Part shown: piece after piece, positions 34,624-43,591 of the stretch | Layout of the letters: every line of letters starts with the position of its first letter | Position numbering within the stretch: the first letter of the stretch is position 1 | Source of the DNA: Peribacillus huizhouensis | GTDB taxonomy: Bacteria; Bacillota; Bacilli; Bacillales; DSM-1321 | Reading direction: 5' to 3' | DNA length: 64,000 bases | Assembly: GCF_014138605.1 (NCBI RefSeq) | Contig: NZ_JACJHX010000002.1 | Span: 1 to 64,000 of the forward strand | Notes under the pieces: generated by a model | Databases searched by the model: none | Told to the model about the DNA's origin: nothing | Seen by the model: the letters and a program-made list of their open reading frames with translations, nothing else | Position numbers and translations under genes: made by a program

Positions 34624-35844
34624 TTAAGCAGGGTGGTCCATCTGAATTTTTCTAACAAATAAATAAATAATTGTATGTCCTGAACCAACGATCAATAAAA
34701 AGATAGGTAAGCTTTTTACCGGGTCAAAATAGATGACAGTGAGGATAAAGCTCGCAATAGAAACAATTCGACCAAGCAGGATGTAGAGTTCTCTTACTAC
34801 AATATATTCAATCCTTAACTCTGCAGCCTGCCATGCACGACCAATAATATCGTAAGTTAAAGACATATACGGTACTAGTAGAATTGGATAAGCAATCGCG
34901 ATCGTCGCCGCGTAAAAAAGCAGCTTGGCATAGGTAACATCGAAAGCAATTAAGAACACGCCTGCATATAAGAGTATTCCGCCAAGCAAGATTGATTTCT
35001 TCCTCATTTTTTGCTTAATATATCTTGCCGCGAAATAATAAGCGATAAACGAAAGGATTGAATTCACCATACTGTAATTTCCTAATGCTAGTTCACTTCC
35101 CGTTTGAATGAAAACAAAAATCGAGACGACAAACATAAATGTTCCTTCACGCAAACCTTGGAAAAAGTGTGCATACGTAATTTGACGCCAATTATCATTA
35201 TTTTTCCTTTCTTTAAGTGTACGCAAAAATAAGTATTTCCCATGTGCTGGCCGTCTTTCTAAAGAAAAACTAAAATATACCGCTATCGCAAATAATAACA
35301 ATGATACAGCGAAAATTATTGTGTACCCTGTAAATTTTTCCATCTTGGAAATGATAAAGCCCGCGAAAATAGGTCCGATTATTCCTCCTGCAGAAGTAAG
35401 CAGTCCTAAAAAACCATTGAAAAAATCACGTGTTTCTGGTTCTGTAATTTCAAATGTTAACACATTAAAAGCAAGCCAGTAAAACCCATACCCTATTCCA
35501 AGTAATCCACCTAATAAGATTAGAAAATGAGTGGCCTGTGTGCCAATTAAGAGAACAGCTAAATAAAAAGCAGCTAAAAATATTACACCAAGCCTCAAAA
35601 CTATAACCCGGTCCACCTTTTTGGCAATTCTTCCAGCAAACACAAATGTGAACGGCTGAAAGAGTGCCACGGACAAATTATAAATGCCGATATCCACGTA
35701 TTCTCCAGACTGCTTCCAAAGAAATACATTTACAAACGTATTTGAGAGCGCAATACTCATGCTGTATAGTCCGCCGATAATTAGCAAAATCCGTAAATCC
35801 CGATTAATCTCCAAGTCTCCAGTCCATTTTTTTATAATGCCCAT
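34624..35844 (-). CDS. yqgE: MFS transporter YqgE
   Basis: A 406-residue polytopic membrane protein with 11-12 predicted helices and an MFS-like loop (AGRIAKKVDR) between helices 2 and 3. Position between pbpA and sodA matches B. subtilis yqgE. AAAGGAGAG precedes the ATG. The substrate is unknown; no efflux or sugar signature is obvious. Confidence 0.85.
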   Translation of the reverse strand: MGIIKKWTGDLEINRDLRILLIIGGLYSMSIALSNTFVNVFLWKQSGEYVDIGIYNLSVALFQPFTFVFAGRIAKKVDRVIVLRLGVIFLAAFYLAVLLIGTQATHFLILLGGLLGIGYGFYWLAFNVLTFEITEPETRDFFNGFLGLLTSAGGIIGPIFAGFIISKMEKFTGYTIIFAVSLLLFAIAVYFSFSLERRPAHGKYLFLRTLKERKNNDNWRQITYAHFFQGLREGTFMFVVSIFVFIQTGSELALGNYSMVNSILSFIAYYFAARYIKQKMRKKSILLGGILLYAGVFLIAFDVTYAKLLFYAATIAIAYPILLVPYMSLTYDIIGRAWQAAELRIEYIVVRELYILLGRIVSIASFILTVIYFDPVKSLPIFLLIVGSGHTIIYLFVRKIQMDHPA

Positions 35845-35940
35845 ATTTTAACTCTCCTTTAATTACTTTTATAGTGTTTGAAAAACAATGGACATTTATT
35901 TAAAGGAGAGGTTATTTCAAAATTTTTCCTCCAAGTACAA

Positions 35941-36061
35941 AAAAAAGAGGAGGTCCCGGGCCTGAACCACATCAACTATCTATCGTTTTAAGTCGTGAAC
36001 ATGACACGAAAAACGATGGATAGCGTGTGAGGTCAGACCCTTTTGGGACATCCTCTTTTTT
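35941..36061. terminator. Family A palindrome A8 nested in the sodA terminator
   Basis: The outer stem AAAAAAGAGGAGGTCCC (35941-35957) against GGGACATCCTCTTTTTT (36045-36061) is a classical intrinsic terminator for sodA. Its loop is a complete family A palindrome with CTATCGTTTTA / AAAAACGATGG arms, a GTGAACATGACAC apex and GGTCAGACC near the right end. Confidence 0.88.
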
Positions 36062-36072
36062 TAATACCCAGC

Positions 36073-36681
36073 TTATTTTGCTGCGCTGTAACGACTTGCT
36101 ACTTCATCCCAGTTTACAACGTTCCAAAATGCGTTGATGTATTCTGGACGACGGTTTTGGTAGTTCAAGTAGTAAGCGTGCTCCCAAACATCTAAACCAA
36201 GTAAAGGTGTTTTACCTTCCATGATTGGAGAGTCTTGGTTAGGAGTGCTTGAAACTTCTAGCTCACCATTGTTTACTGAAAGCCAAGCCCAACCAGATCC
36301 GAAACGAGTTGTAGCTGCTTTAGCGAATTCTTCTTTGAAGCTGTCAAAGCTACCGAATTTAGATGTGATTGCATCCGCTAATTCACCAGTTGGCTGTCCG
36401 CCACCGTTTGGTGAGATGATTTGCCAGAATAATGAGTGGTTAGCATGTCCACCACCATTGTTGCGTACTGCAGTACGTTTCGCTTCAGGAACTGCATCAA
36501 GGTTCGCGATTACTTCTTCAACACTTTTGCTCAAAAGTTCTTCATTGCCTTCAAGTGCAGCGTTTAAGTTTGTCACATACGTGTTATGATGTTTAGTGTG
36601 GTGAATGTTCATTGTTTCTTTGTCGATGTTTGGTTCTAACGCATCATATGCGTACGGTAATTGTGGAAGTTCGAATGCCAT
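36073..36681 (-). CDS. sodA: Manganese superoxide dismutase
   Basis: Dismutates superoxide in the cytoplasm. The 202 residues carry the four metal ligands in the expected places: H27 in [14 protein letters not shown]82 in NHSLFW, and D164 and H168 in [15 protein letters not shown]. This signature fits Mn/Fe SOD; GGGG(H)ANHS and the gene context favour Mn. GGGAGG precedes the ATG. Monocistronic, with a nested terminator. Confidence 0.96.
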   Translation of the reverse strand: MAFELPQLPYAYDALEPNIDKETMNIHHTKHHNTYVTNLNAALEGNEELLSKSVEEVIANLDAVPEAKRTAVRNNGGGHANHSLFWQIISPNGGGQPTGELADAITSKFGSFDSFKEEFAKAATTRFGSGWAWLSVNNGELEVSSTPNQDSPIMEGKTPLLGLDVWEHAYYLNYQNRRPEYINAFWNVVNWDEVASRYSAAK

Positions 36682-36819
36682 AATAAAATTCCTCCCTATG
36701 TAACTTAAGTTTTTTTACGATGTAGAATTGCTCATCTACTACTCGTTTAAATTAGAATATCAAAGTTTTGGTAACGTTTCAAACGTTATGCTTCAGCATT
36801 TACAAAATCTTAATCGGTT

Positions 36820-36948
36820 AGGCACTGTTAAACTTTCCTGTTGATTTTGCTCCAGGCGTTCGCTTCTAGTGAGCGGTCAAGAAGTATTCTCGGCATCGCG
36901 CCTGTGGGGTCTTCTTTGACTTGCTTCCCCCGCAGGAGTCTCACTCCT
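36820..36948. mobile_element. Degenerate, internally deleted family B copy
   Basis: It starts AGGCACTGTTAAAC, contains GTTGATTTTGCTCCAGGCG, GTGAGCGGTC, GCCTGTGGGGTCTTC and CCCCGCAGGAGTCTCAC, all family B pieces in order, then stops without the usual right end. It fills most of the gap between sodA and yqgC. Confidence 0.6.
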
Positions 36949-37040
36949 TTTTGGCTATTTTTTATTACAATAATTTAAATTAGCCATTTTTTTTGATTTA
37001 ACTTGACAATCGGAAGATTAGTGCAAAACGTACCCACTCA

Positions 37041-37523
37041 TTATAAAACAGTGAACAAGAAGTAAATGACCATAAACAGCTGGATAATACTCTTTGTTAC
37101 AACACTACCAACAAAACCAATTACTGAACCAAATCCTATTTTTGCTGCTACGACTGGGTTTTTTTGATGTACAACCATCTCCGCAATGACCGCTCCTAAG
37201 AAGGGACCAATGATAATTCCTAAGAACGGGATCAGAAACGGGCCTACAAGGATACCGATTGTACTTCCCCATATGCCTGCCTTAGAACCCCCGAACTTTT
37301 TCACTCCTGCTAAATTAGCTACATAATCTGCGCCAAATAACAGGAGAACCAATAATATTTGTATAGTCCAGAACCCCCAATTATAAGGCTCAAAGGAGTA
37401 AAATATACCATACAACAAAATACCTCCCAATATAAACAGCACACTTGGGATAATCGGGTAGACTAGACCAATAAAGCCGATCATAAACACGATAGCTATT
37501 ATGAGCCAAAATACGATATCCAT
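37041..37523 (-). CDS. yqgC: DUF456 membrane protein YqgC
   Basis: A 160-residue membrane protein with four or five hydrophobic segments and glycine-rich loops ([29 protein letters not shown]) typical of DUF456. The ATG at 37523 lies 6 bases after AGTAGG and gives the same length as B. subtilis YqgC; longer in-frame starts overlap the ribosome site. Function unknown. Confidence 0.88.
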   Translation of the reverse strand: MDIVFWLIIAIVFMIGFIGLVYPIIPSVLFILGGILLYGIFYSFEPYNWGFWTIQILLVLLLFGADYVANLAGVKKFGGSKAGIWGSTIGILVGPFLIPFLGIIIGPFLGAVIAEMVVHQKNPVVAAKIGFGSVIGFVGSVVTKSIIQLFMVIYFLFTVL

Positions 37524-37711
37524 TTTCATCCTACTTTCTAAAAACAATCTTTCTGGCTATATTTTCCCCATACCTGCTTATCATTGTAAAAATAATTCGT
37601 TCAAATTCATTCTATACCTATCTTTAAATGACTTTCAGTTGTGTTCTTTGTGACACCTCGCTAAAATGAAAAAGATATAAAGAAACCATTATATAAAAAG
37701 GGCTGTGAAGA

Positions 37712-38500
37712 ATGAATATTTTCAAACAATTTATTTTAAGCTTATACTCACCGAAAAGCATTGCAAGTTTTCGAAACCAAGGAATCGGAAAAACGATCTT
37801 GTTCATCTTTTTCCTATCACTCGTTTCCATTATTCCCTCTGGCTATTATTTCAGTACGACAATCTCTTCAAGCATTCCTGCAATTAAGTCAACATTTACG
37901 GAAGTTTTGCCTGAATTTACAATAAAAAATGGAGTACTTTCTGATGCTAAGAAAGATCCCGTGATTATTGAGAAGGATAATATGACGATTTATATGGATG
38001 ACAGTGGTGAAATAACTGCCCAGCAAATTGCTCGCGAATCCATTACTGCTATCGGATTTTTACAAAATGAATTAGTCTTCGCTACAGGTGGAGAATTCCA
38101 ATCGGCGTCTTACTCCTTGCTTGAAGGACAAACTCTCTCAAATAAAGACATTGAAAAGATGCTAGATACAGCTTCATCCATTTTGCCTATAGCATTAACC
38201 GTTTTAGTTCTAGCAATGTTCCTGTTTACATCAGCACTGTTGTTCATAAAAGTATCCATCTTTGCTATGTTTAGTTTACTTTTCAACAATTCACTTAGGT
38301 TAGGTCTCTCCTATCGTCATCTCTGGAGAATTACAGCTTACAGTGTTACATTATCGACCGTCTTTTTTACAATCATGGCTGCCTTCCAAACGGTTGTTCC
38401 ATTCGGTTCGATCATTAACTGGTTCGTTACTTTTGTCATGTTGTATTTATCTCTAAAAGAAGTACCGAAAAACAAAGATGGAATCGAAAGTATTCGATAA
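37712..38500 (+). CDS. yqgB: DUF1189 membrane protein YqgB
   Basis: A 262-residue protein with an N-terminal membrane helix (ILFIFFLSLVSIIPSGYYF), an extracytoplasmic domain of about 110 residues, and a cluster of three or four C-terminal helices. Matches YqgB/DUF1189 by size and place. The ribosome site is weak (AAAAGGG about 10 bases upstream). The stop codon is the first triplet of a family C repeat. Confidence 0.83.
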   Translation: MNIFKQFILSLYSPKSIASFRNQGIGKTILFIFFLSLVSIIPSGYYFSTTISSSIPAIKSTFTEVLPEFTIKNGVLSDAKKDPVIIEKDNMTIYMDDSGEITAQQIARESITAIGFLQNELVFATGGEFQSASYSLLEGQTLSNKDIEKMLDTASSILPIALTVLVLAMFLFTSALLFIKVSIFAMFSLLFNNSLRLGLSYRHLWRITAYSVTLSTVFFTIMAAFQTVVPFGSIINWFVTFVMLYLSLKEVPKNKDGIESIR

Positions 38501-38540
38501 AGTGAAACTTTAATCAGTGGGGGGCTGCATCCCCCACCTA
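38498..38540. repeat. Family C repeat C6 at the yqgB stop
   Basis: TAAAGTGAAACTTTAATCAG followed by a CAGTGGGGGGCTGCATCCCCCACC hairpin and T residues. The first TAA is the yqgB stop. The hairpin plus T run may terminate yqgB. Confidence 0.72.
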
Positions 38541-38773
38541 TCTTTTTTTAGGGAGCTTACTCATTAATTGGAATTACTGCTTCTATACTTTATCTACATC
38601 ATATGCATTATGATTTCCACCATTATGTTTGATTTAGCCATTGGGCTAAATGATTCTCTTCAAACCCTTCATACTAATAGATTTTTCCCTACATGCAATA
38701 TTTCGGCAACTAATTCTTGTAAAAAAACTGCCCAATTTTAGGCATAGTACAAATGGTTTTACATATACATGAA

Positions 38774-38832
38774 ATAAAGTAAAACTTCAATCAGTCGGTT
38801 TTTTCTTCATCCCCACTGGTGGTTAGTCCCGT
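38774..38832. repeat. Family C repeat C7
   Basis: TAAAGTAAAACTTCAATCAG then CATCCCCACTGGTGG and TTAGTCCCG. The first hairpin is partly degenerate. Confidence 0.6.
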
Positions 38833-38989
38833 TCTACTGTTGATTCCATGAATCACAGATTTAGTACGCAGAGTCCTCATATCTTCGTCTATGTGGCCCA
38901 CTCTCTATAGGCGCAAACTATAATTCTGCGTAACTCTCAGTAAGATTCACTTTGTCATAGCAATCGAGCATTTATGGCAAAAAGCGAGG

Positions 38990-39065
38990 CGACCGACGTG
39001 GGAACGTCTCCTAAGATCGCTCACGTCCTGTGAGCAACGGAGACGCCATCACATTCTGTGATAGC
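38990..39065. other. GC-richer multi-hairpin element of unknown type
   Basis: Nested pairs GTCTCC (39006-39011) with GGAGAC (39039-39044) and GCTCAC (39019-39024) with GTGAGC (39030-39035) form one stem with an interior loop. ATCACA (39048-39053) and TGTGAT (39057-39062) form the next. No T tract follows. It could be a structured RNA or a remnant of another repeat family. Confidence 0.45.
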
Positions 39066-39144
39066 CCGATAAGCATAGGATGGAATATGGCACAAAGTAT
39101 TACAGCTTATAACCTCGAGGGGCTAGGAGCCGAAACTAGATTAG

Positions 39145-39225
39145 GCAGTTAATCCCCACCTACGCTTCTTCGATTACTCTTAGCCTTGAGGAGGGGACTT
39201 GACTTTTCGTTAATGCGGGATAAAG
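39145..39225. repeat. Family C repeat C8
   Basis: Resembles the second half of the full-length element at 2304-2445: CAGTTAATCCCCACCTACGC, TTCTTCGATT, GAGGGGACTTG and the end TTAATGCGGGATAAA. Confidence 0.65.
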
Positions 39226-39244
39226 ACAAGCTAGGGGGATATCC

Positions 39245-39568
39245 ATGAAAAAAATGCTGCTCTTCTTATCGATATGTTTTACTGTTTTTATCATTTATTA
39301 CGATCTGACAAATGGAACTCTCCCTACTAAGTCCACTGTGAAATCCATAGAAACTAGTTCCGCTCCTGCTTCAGAAATTATCCCGATTCCATATAAAGAA
39401 ATTAAGATACGTGCAGGTGATTCATTATTATCTATTATTAAAAAGCAGGAAGGTACACTTCCTCTTTCCATCGAAACCATCATTTCGGATTTTGAGAATT
39501 TAAATGGGATTAAGCCTGAAGCCATGCAAATCGGCCATACGTATAAAATTCCTTTCTATAACGAATAA
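39245..39568 (+). CDS. yqfZ: LysM-like protein YqfZ
   Basis: A 107-residue protein. An N-terminal hydrophobic helix (MLLFLSICFTVFIIYY) is followed by a spacer and a LysM-like C-terminal domain: IKIRAGDSLLSIIKKQEG, LNGIKPEAMQIGHTYKIPFYNE. The family binds peptidoglycan or related glycans outside the membrane. AGGGGGA precedes the ATG. Fits yqfZ beside ispG. Confidence 0.85.
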   Translation: MKKMLLFLSICFTVFIIYYDLTNGTLPTKSTVKSIETSSAPASEIIPIPYKEIKIRAGDSLLSIIKKQEGTLPLSIETIISDFENLNGIKPEAMQIGHTYKIPFYNE

Positions 39569-39574
39569 TAGAAA

Positions 39575-39709
39575 TTTCACTGAGTCGGCAACTTTTTCTC
39601 AAATGATTGTTAATCCGGTTTTACCGGCAGTAGTTTGTCCCCTACCTACCCTCTTTGTACCTCTCAGGCTTTTAGGTGTGGGTTTGATTTTCGTTAATGC
39701 GGTCTAAAA
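39575..39709. repeat. Family C repeat C9
   Basis: A long but degenerate copy 3' of yqfZ: ATGATTGTTAATCCGG, CCGGCAGTAGTTTGTCCCC, a CCTACC...GGTGTGGG pair and the end TCGTTAATGCGGTCTAAA. Confidence 0.6.
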
Positions 39710-39810
39710 GATTCAATCCTTGTCAACTGACTCATAAGATTGTTACAATAGGTAAAGCGGTCATTAAGACGTACCGAAATATGATTTTTTCCTAAAGGAG
39801 AGAATTCCAC

Positions 39811-40926
39811 GTGAGTGAAATAATACATCGAACGAAAACACGCCCAATTAAAGTTGGAAACTTAACAATTGGCGGAAACAATGAAGTAATCGTACAAAGT
39901 ATGACAACAACAAAAACGCATGATGTTGAAGCAACAGTTGCGGAAATCCTGCGTCTCGAAGAAGCCGGATGCCAAGTTGTTCGTGTTGCCTGTCCTGATG
40001 AACGTGCAGCGAAAGCTATACCAGAAATTAAGAAAAAAATTAACATTCCACTTGTCGTGGACATTCATTTTGATTATAAGCTTGCTTTATTAGCTATAGA
40101 AGGCGGAGCAGATAAAATCCGGATCAATCCGGGTAATATCGGTCGTCGTGAGAAAGTAGAAGCTGTTGTAAATGCGGCAAAAGCAAAAGGGATTCCCATT
40201 CGAATTGGTGTAAACGCTGGGTCGCTTGAAAGACGGATTATTGAGAAATACGGCTACCCTACCGCTGATGGAATGGTAGAAAGTGCACTTCATCACATTA
40301 AAATTCTGGAAGACCTTGATTTCCATGATATCATCGTTTCCATGAAAGCATCTGATGTAAACTTAGCCATTGAAGCATATGATAAAGCTTCTAGAGCGTT
40401 TGATTACCCGCTTCACCTTGGAATCACTGAGTCAGGAACATTATTCTCTGGAACTGTAAAAAGTTCAGCAGGACTTGGTGCGATCTTAAGCAAAGGTATC
40501 GGTAATACGATGCGTGTTTCTTTAAGTGCTGATCCAGTTGAAGAAGTAAAAGTTGCTCGTGAGCTATTGAAAGTATTTGGTCTTGCCTCAAACATGGCAA
40601 CACTTATTTCATGCCCAACTTGTGGCCGAATTGAAATTGATCTCATCAGTATTGCTAATGAGGTAGAAGAGTATATTTCAACCATTAAAGCACCGATTAA
40701 AGTATCGGTCCTTGGCTGTGCCGTAAACGGTCCAGGAGAAGCGAAAGAAGCGGATATCGGAATTGCTGGAGCACGTGGGGAAGGACTATTATTCCGTCAT
40801 GGGAAAACTGTCCGTAAAGTACCTGAGGAAACAATGGTAGAAGAACTGAAAAAAGAAATCGATCTACTTGCAGAAGAATATTATGCAAAACAACGTGCTG
40901 AAGCTGAAGCCGAAGCTGCGAAATAA
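39811..40926 (+). CDS. ispG: 4-hydroxy-3-methylbut-2-enyl diphosphate synthase
   Basis: A [4Fe-4S] enzyme of the MEP isoprenoid pathway that reduces MEcPP to HMBPP. The 371 residues comprise an N-terminal TIM barrel ([39 protein letters not shown]) and a C-terminal cluster domain with cysteines in SCPTCGR and [10 protein letters not shown]. The start is GTG with AAAGGAGAG upstream. It complements ispH later in the window, the next pathway step. A clean terminator follows. Confidence 0.96.
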   Translation: MSEIIHRTKTRPIKVGNLTIGGNNEVIVQSMTTTKTHDVEATVAEILRLEEAGCQVVRVACPDERAAKAIPEIKKKINIPLVVDIHFDYKLALLAIEGGADKIRINPGNIGRREKVEAVVNAAKAKGIPIRIGVNAGSLERRIIEKYGYPTADGMVESALHHIKILEDLDFHDIIVSMKASDVNLAIEAYDKASRAFDYPLHLGITESGTLFSGTVKSSAGLGAILSKGIGNTMRVSLSADPVEEVKVARELLKVFGLASNMATLISCPTCGRIEIDLISIANEVEEYISTIKAPIKVSVLGCAVNGPGEAKEADIGIAGARGEGLLFRHGKTVRKVPEETMVEELKKEIDLLAEEYYAKQRAEAEAEAAK

Positions 40927-40935
40927 TAAAAAGAT

Positions 40936-40963
40936 AAGGCCTGGAATAATCCAGGCCTTTTTC
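40936..40963 (+). terminator. ispG terminator
   Basis: AAGGCCTGGA and TCCAGGCCTT pair perfectly around ATAA and are followed by T residues. Confidence 0.93.
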
Positions 40964-40983
40964 TTTGCCCCTAATTTCATCCT

Positions 40984-41478
40984 TTAAAAGAACGGCATAA
41001 TAAAGATTCCGACGATAATGGAAACAACTCCAACACCAATTGCCCATGCCCCAAGGGTTGATGCTCCTCTTCTACGAGCAATGAATCCAAGGATAATCCC
41101 GACAATTCCTAAGATTACTGGCATGAAGAACAGAGAGAGAATGGACACTATCAATGCAAATGCACCAAACCCTGTTCCTGTTTTTCCGTCATGGTCATCA
41201 CGCTCTCTTACTGAGTAAGCACGGTTACCCATTGGTTCAGCAAATTCAGCGGATGTTTCCTCATCATACCGGTGGGAAGAAATGTCTTTCTTCTCAGTTA
41301 CTACTGGCACCACTGTCTCAGTCGCTACTGGTATAGTCTCATAGCTACGATTTATGTCTGATATGACTACCTGATCTTCCTCATCCAGTGCCGTTGTATC
41401 TAAGTGATTCTCCACTGTCTCAAGCTTTTTGGATTTCCTCTTTTCATCATCCATGCTGGAATATCGATCTTCTTCCAT
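40984..41478 (-). CDS. yqfX: YqfX-like membrane protein
   Basis: A 164-residue protein with an acidic, disordered N-terminal half (MEEDRYSSMDDEKRKSKK start) and two C-terminal membrane helices (GAFALIVSILSLFFMPVILGIVGIILGF and GAWAIGVGVVSIIVGIFIMPFF). The ATG at 41478 has GTGAGGG 8 bases upstream, and the frame's upstream GTG lies in that site. Position fits B. subtilis yqfX. Function unknown. Confidence 0.78.
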   Translation of the reverse strand: MEEDRYSSMDDEKRKSKKLETVENHLDTTALDEEDQVVISDINRSYETIPVATETVVPVVTEKKDISSHRYDEETSAEFAEPMGNRAYSVRERDDHDGKTGTGFGAFALIVSILSLFFMPVILGIVGIILGFIARRRGASTLGAWAIGVGVVSIIVGIFIMPFF

Positions 41479-41620
41479 TCGTGCATCCCTCACTTTCGTT
41501 TATAGGAGCATTTATAGTGTATGTGATAATCGTCAAAAACCTCATGAAAATTATTTCTTTGCATGGTTACATTTACTAGTGGTACACTTGAAGTTAAATG
41601 TAATAAGGAGGATAAATAGC

Positions 41621-42193
41621 TTGCGCAAACGACTAGGCATTGATATCGATGGAACAATTACTAGACCTGATACATTTGTTCCATATTTAAATAAGGCTTT
41701 TCAATTATCACTTACATATGAAGAAATGAATCAATATGATTTTAATCCTTTTGTTAATATTCCCGAAGAAGAATTTTCTAAATGGTTTATCGAGAATGAA
41801 CCCATTATTTATGCCGAATCCATTCTTGTAGACGGTGCAAAAGATGTTTTGCATAAATGGGCTAATAGGCATGATCTTTACTTTATTAGTGCTAGAAATA
41901 ATGCAATGTTGGATGTGACTGAAACTTGGTTTTCAAAGCAAGAATTACAATACAATCATATTGAATTGATTGGATCACACGATAAAGTAGCGACTGCGAA
42001 GAAATTTGAGGTCGATCTTTTTCTTGAAGACAAACATGACAATGCGGTAGCCATTGCAGAGGAATGCAATATTCCAGTATTATTATTCGATACACCGTAC
42101 AATCAAGATCCCATTCCTAATGGTGTAATTCGTGTTTACCATTGGCATGAAGTGGAAAAATGGGTGGAGAATTGGTTAAAAGTTTCATTATAA
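41621..42193 (+). CDS. yqfW: HAD-family 5' nucleotidase YqfW
   Basis: A putative nucleotidase of the HAD superfamily, 190 residues, starting with TTG 7 bases after AAGGAGG. The nucleophile motif IDIDGTITRPDTF is at the N-terminus, with the later motifs YFISARNN and FLEDKHDNAVAIAEE. Length matches YqfW (193). The longer open frame begins at 41429 inside the divergent gene and has no start signal. Substrate unproven. Confidence 0.9.
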   Translation: MRKRLGIDIDGTITRPDTFVPYLNKAFQLSLTYEEMNQYDFNPFVNIPEEEFSKWFIENEPIIYAESILVDGAKDVLHKWANRHDLYFISARNNAMLDVTETWFSKQELQYNHIELIGSHDKVATAKKFEVDLFLEDKHDNAVAIAEECNIPVLLFDTPYNQDPIPNGVIRVYHWHEVEKWVENWLKVSL

Positions 42194-42198
42194 TTGCA

Positions 42199-42304
42199 AA
42201 GAGGATGTCTCACAAAGGTCGGACCTCGCACTCTAAATCAGTATTTCGTGTTTACTGAATTTAGTTGTTGCGCGGTCTGACCCTTTGATTTGGGACATCC
42301 TCTT
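42199..42304. terminator. Family A palindrome A9 nested in a bidirectional terminator
   Basis: Outer arms AAGAGGATGTCTCA (42199-42212) and TGGGACATCCTCTT (42291-42304) form the terminator stem between the convergent genes yqfW and zur. Inside are GGTCGGACCTCGCAC and TTGCGCGGTCTGACC ends with an inner TAAATCAG-type arm. It even reaches the zur stop codon. Confidence 0.88.
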
Positions 42305-42719
42305 ATTGTGTAACACAGTTCGGACACTTACCATAAATTTCGAATTTATGACCTGAGATATCATAATCTTGCAGACTTTCGTTTAAGTCATTCATTGGAC
42401 AAGTATCAATCTCTTTCGTTTTTCCACAATCTAAACAAATGAAATGATGATGGTGGGAATGATGGCCACAAGTAAAACGAAAATGCTTCTCACCTGCTAA
42501 TTCTGTTGTTTCAAATACCCCTAAATCCACAAAAAGGGAAAGATTACGGTAAATCGTATCAAAGCTAAGTCCAGGGTAATCTGACTTCATATTCTCAAGA
42601 ACATCTCGCGCCGTTAAATATTTATCACTTGAAGAAAATAATTGAAGCATTTCTTCTCGTTTCCCCGTGTGCTTATAGCCTTTATCTTTTAATAATTGCA
42701 TTGCTGTTGTTACGTTCAT
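42303..42719 (-). CDS. zur: Zinc-uptake regulator, Fur family
   Basis: A zinc-responsive repressor of 138 residues. The winged-helix DNA-binding half is followed by the metal-binding region [20 protein letters not shown] and a C-terminal CPNC; the two CxxC pairs form the structural zinc site. ATG 42719 follows AGGTAGGGTG. Co-directional with znuC-znuB, 15 bases after znuB, so the assignment to zinc rather than iron rests on context and the yqfV (zur) position. Confidence 0.9.
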   Translation of the reverse strand: MNVTTAMQLLKDKGYKHTGKREEMLQLFSSSDKYLTARDVLENMKSDYPGLSFDTIYRNLSLFVDLGVFETTELAGEKHFRFTCGHHSHHHHFICLDCGKTKEIDTCPMNDLNESLQDYDISGHKFEIYGKCPNCVTQ

Positions 42720-42734
42720 AATAATCACCCTACC

Positions 42735-43574
42735 TTACGCAAATCGTGTTTTGATTTTTCCTATAAGAATCGAGAGAACTAATATTAATACAGTAAGCAT
42801 AACAATAGTACCACCAGGTGCAAGGTCGAGATAATACGATAAAAACAATCCAGAAATGACGGAAATCTCTCCGAAGATCACCGAATAAAATATCATTTGC
42901 TTAAAGCCTTTAGCAAAACGAAGACTAGCCGCAACCGGTATCGTCATTAGAGATGAAACGAGCAAGATCCCCACAATCCGCATGGACGCAGCAATGACAA
43001 GTGCAACCATTACTATGAATATAAAGTGAATGGCTTTTGAAGGGATTCCTGATGCCTTTGCGTGCTCTTCATCAAAAGACAATAAGAAGAGCTCTTTATA
43101 TAATAAGACTAATGTTAATACAACGAAGATAGCAACAATAATGATAAGTTGCAAGTCTGTTCGGCTGACGGCACTGACACTGCCAAATAAATAGCCATAT
43201 AAATCTGTATTAAAGCCGTTTGCAAGCGAAATAAAAATCGCACTTAAACCGATTCCACTCGATAAAATAATCGGTATCGCGAGCTCCTTAAAATGTTTAT
43301 ATACATTTCTCAACTTTTCAATAAATAACGAACCGACAACGGAAAACGTCATGCCCATATACAATGGATTTAGTCCCGCTAATGCAATAAAGTTCTTTTC
43401 TAATAATAAGCTAAATGCAATTCCTGCTAGGGCGACATGGCTAAGAGAATCCGCGATCATCGACATTCTCCGTACCACAACGAAAACGCCGATTAAGGGC
43501 GCCAAAGCACCAATAATCAAGCCTGTTAGAAATGCATTTTGTAAAAATTCATACTGCAAAATACCCGAAATCAT
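42735..43574 (-). CDS. znuB: Zinc ABC transporter permease
   Basis: A permease of the zinc/manganese ABC-3 family, 279 residues, with eight or so membrane helices and the conserved FVVVRRMSMIADSLSHVALAG and KAIHFIFIVMVALVIAASMRIVGILLVSSLMTIPVA regions. GGAGG precedes the ATG. It sits between znuC and zur. Manganese specificity cannot be excluded from sequence alone. Confidence 0.9.
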   Translation of the reverse strand: MISGILQYEFLQNAFLTGLIIGALAPLIGVFVVVRRMSMIADSLSHVALAGIAFSLLLEKNFIALAGLNPLYMGMTFSVVGSLFIEKLRNVYKHFKELAIPIILSSGIGLSAIFISLANGFNTDLYGYLFGSVSAVSRTDLQLIIIVAIFVVLTLVLLYKELFLLSFDEEHAKASGIPSKAIHFIFIVMVALVIAASMRIVGILLVSSLMTIPVAASLRFAKGFKQMIFYSVIFGEISVISGLFLSYYLDLAPGGTIVMLTVLILVLSILIGKIKTRFA

Positions 43575-43591
43575 GGGTGACCTCCAACCTC

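Larger units (their letters stand above)
38541..39244. other. Long non-coding gap before yqfZ with repeats and a structured element
   Basis: About 700 bases without a gene. It holds family C copies at 38774-38832 and 39145-39225, the latter ending GTTAATGCGGGATAAA just before the yqfZ ribosome site. At 38990-39065 GTCTCC/GGAGAC encloses GCTCAC/GTGAGC, and ATCACA/TGTGAT follows as a separate hairpin. This patch is richer in GC than its surroundings. Nothing else is recognised. Confidence 0.55.
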
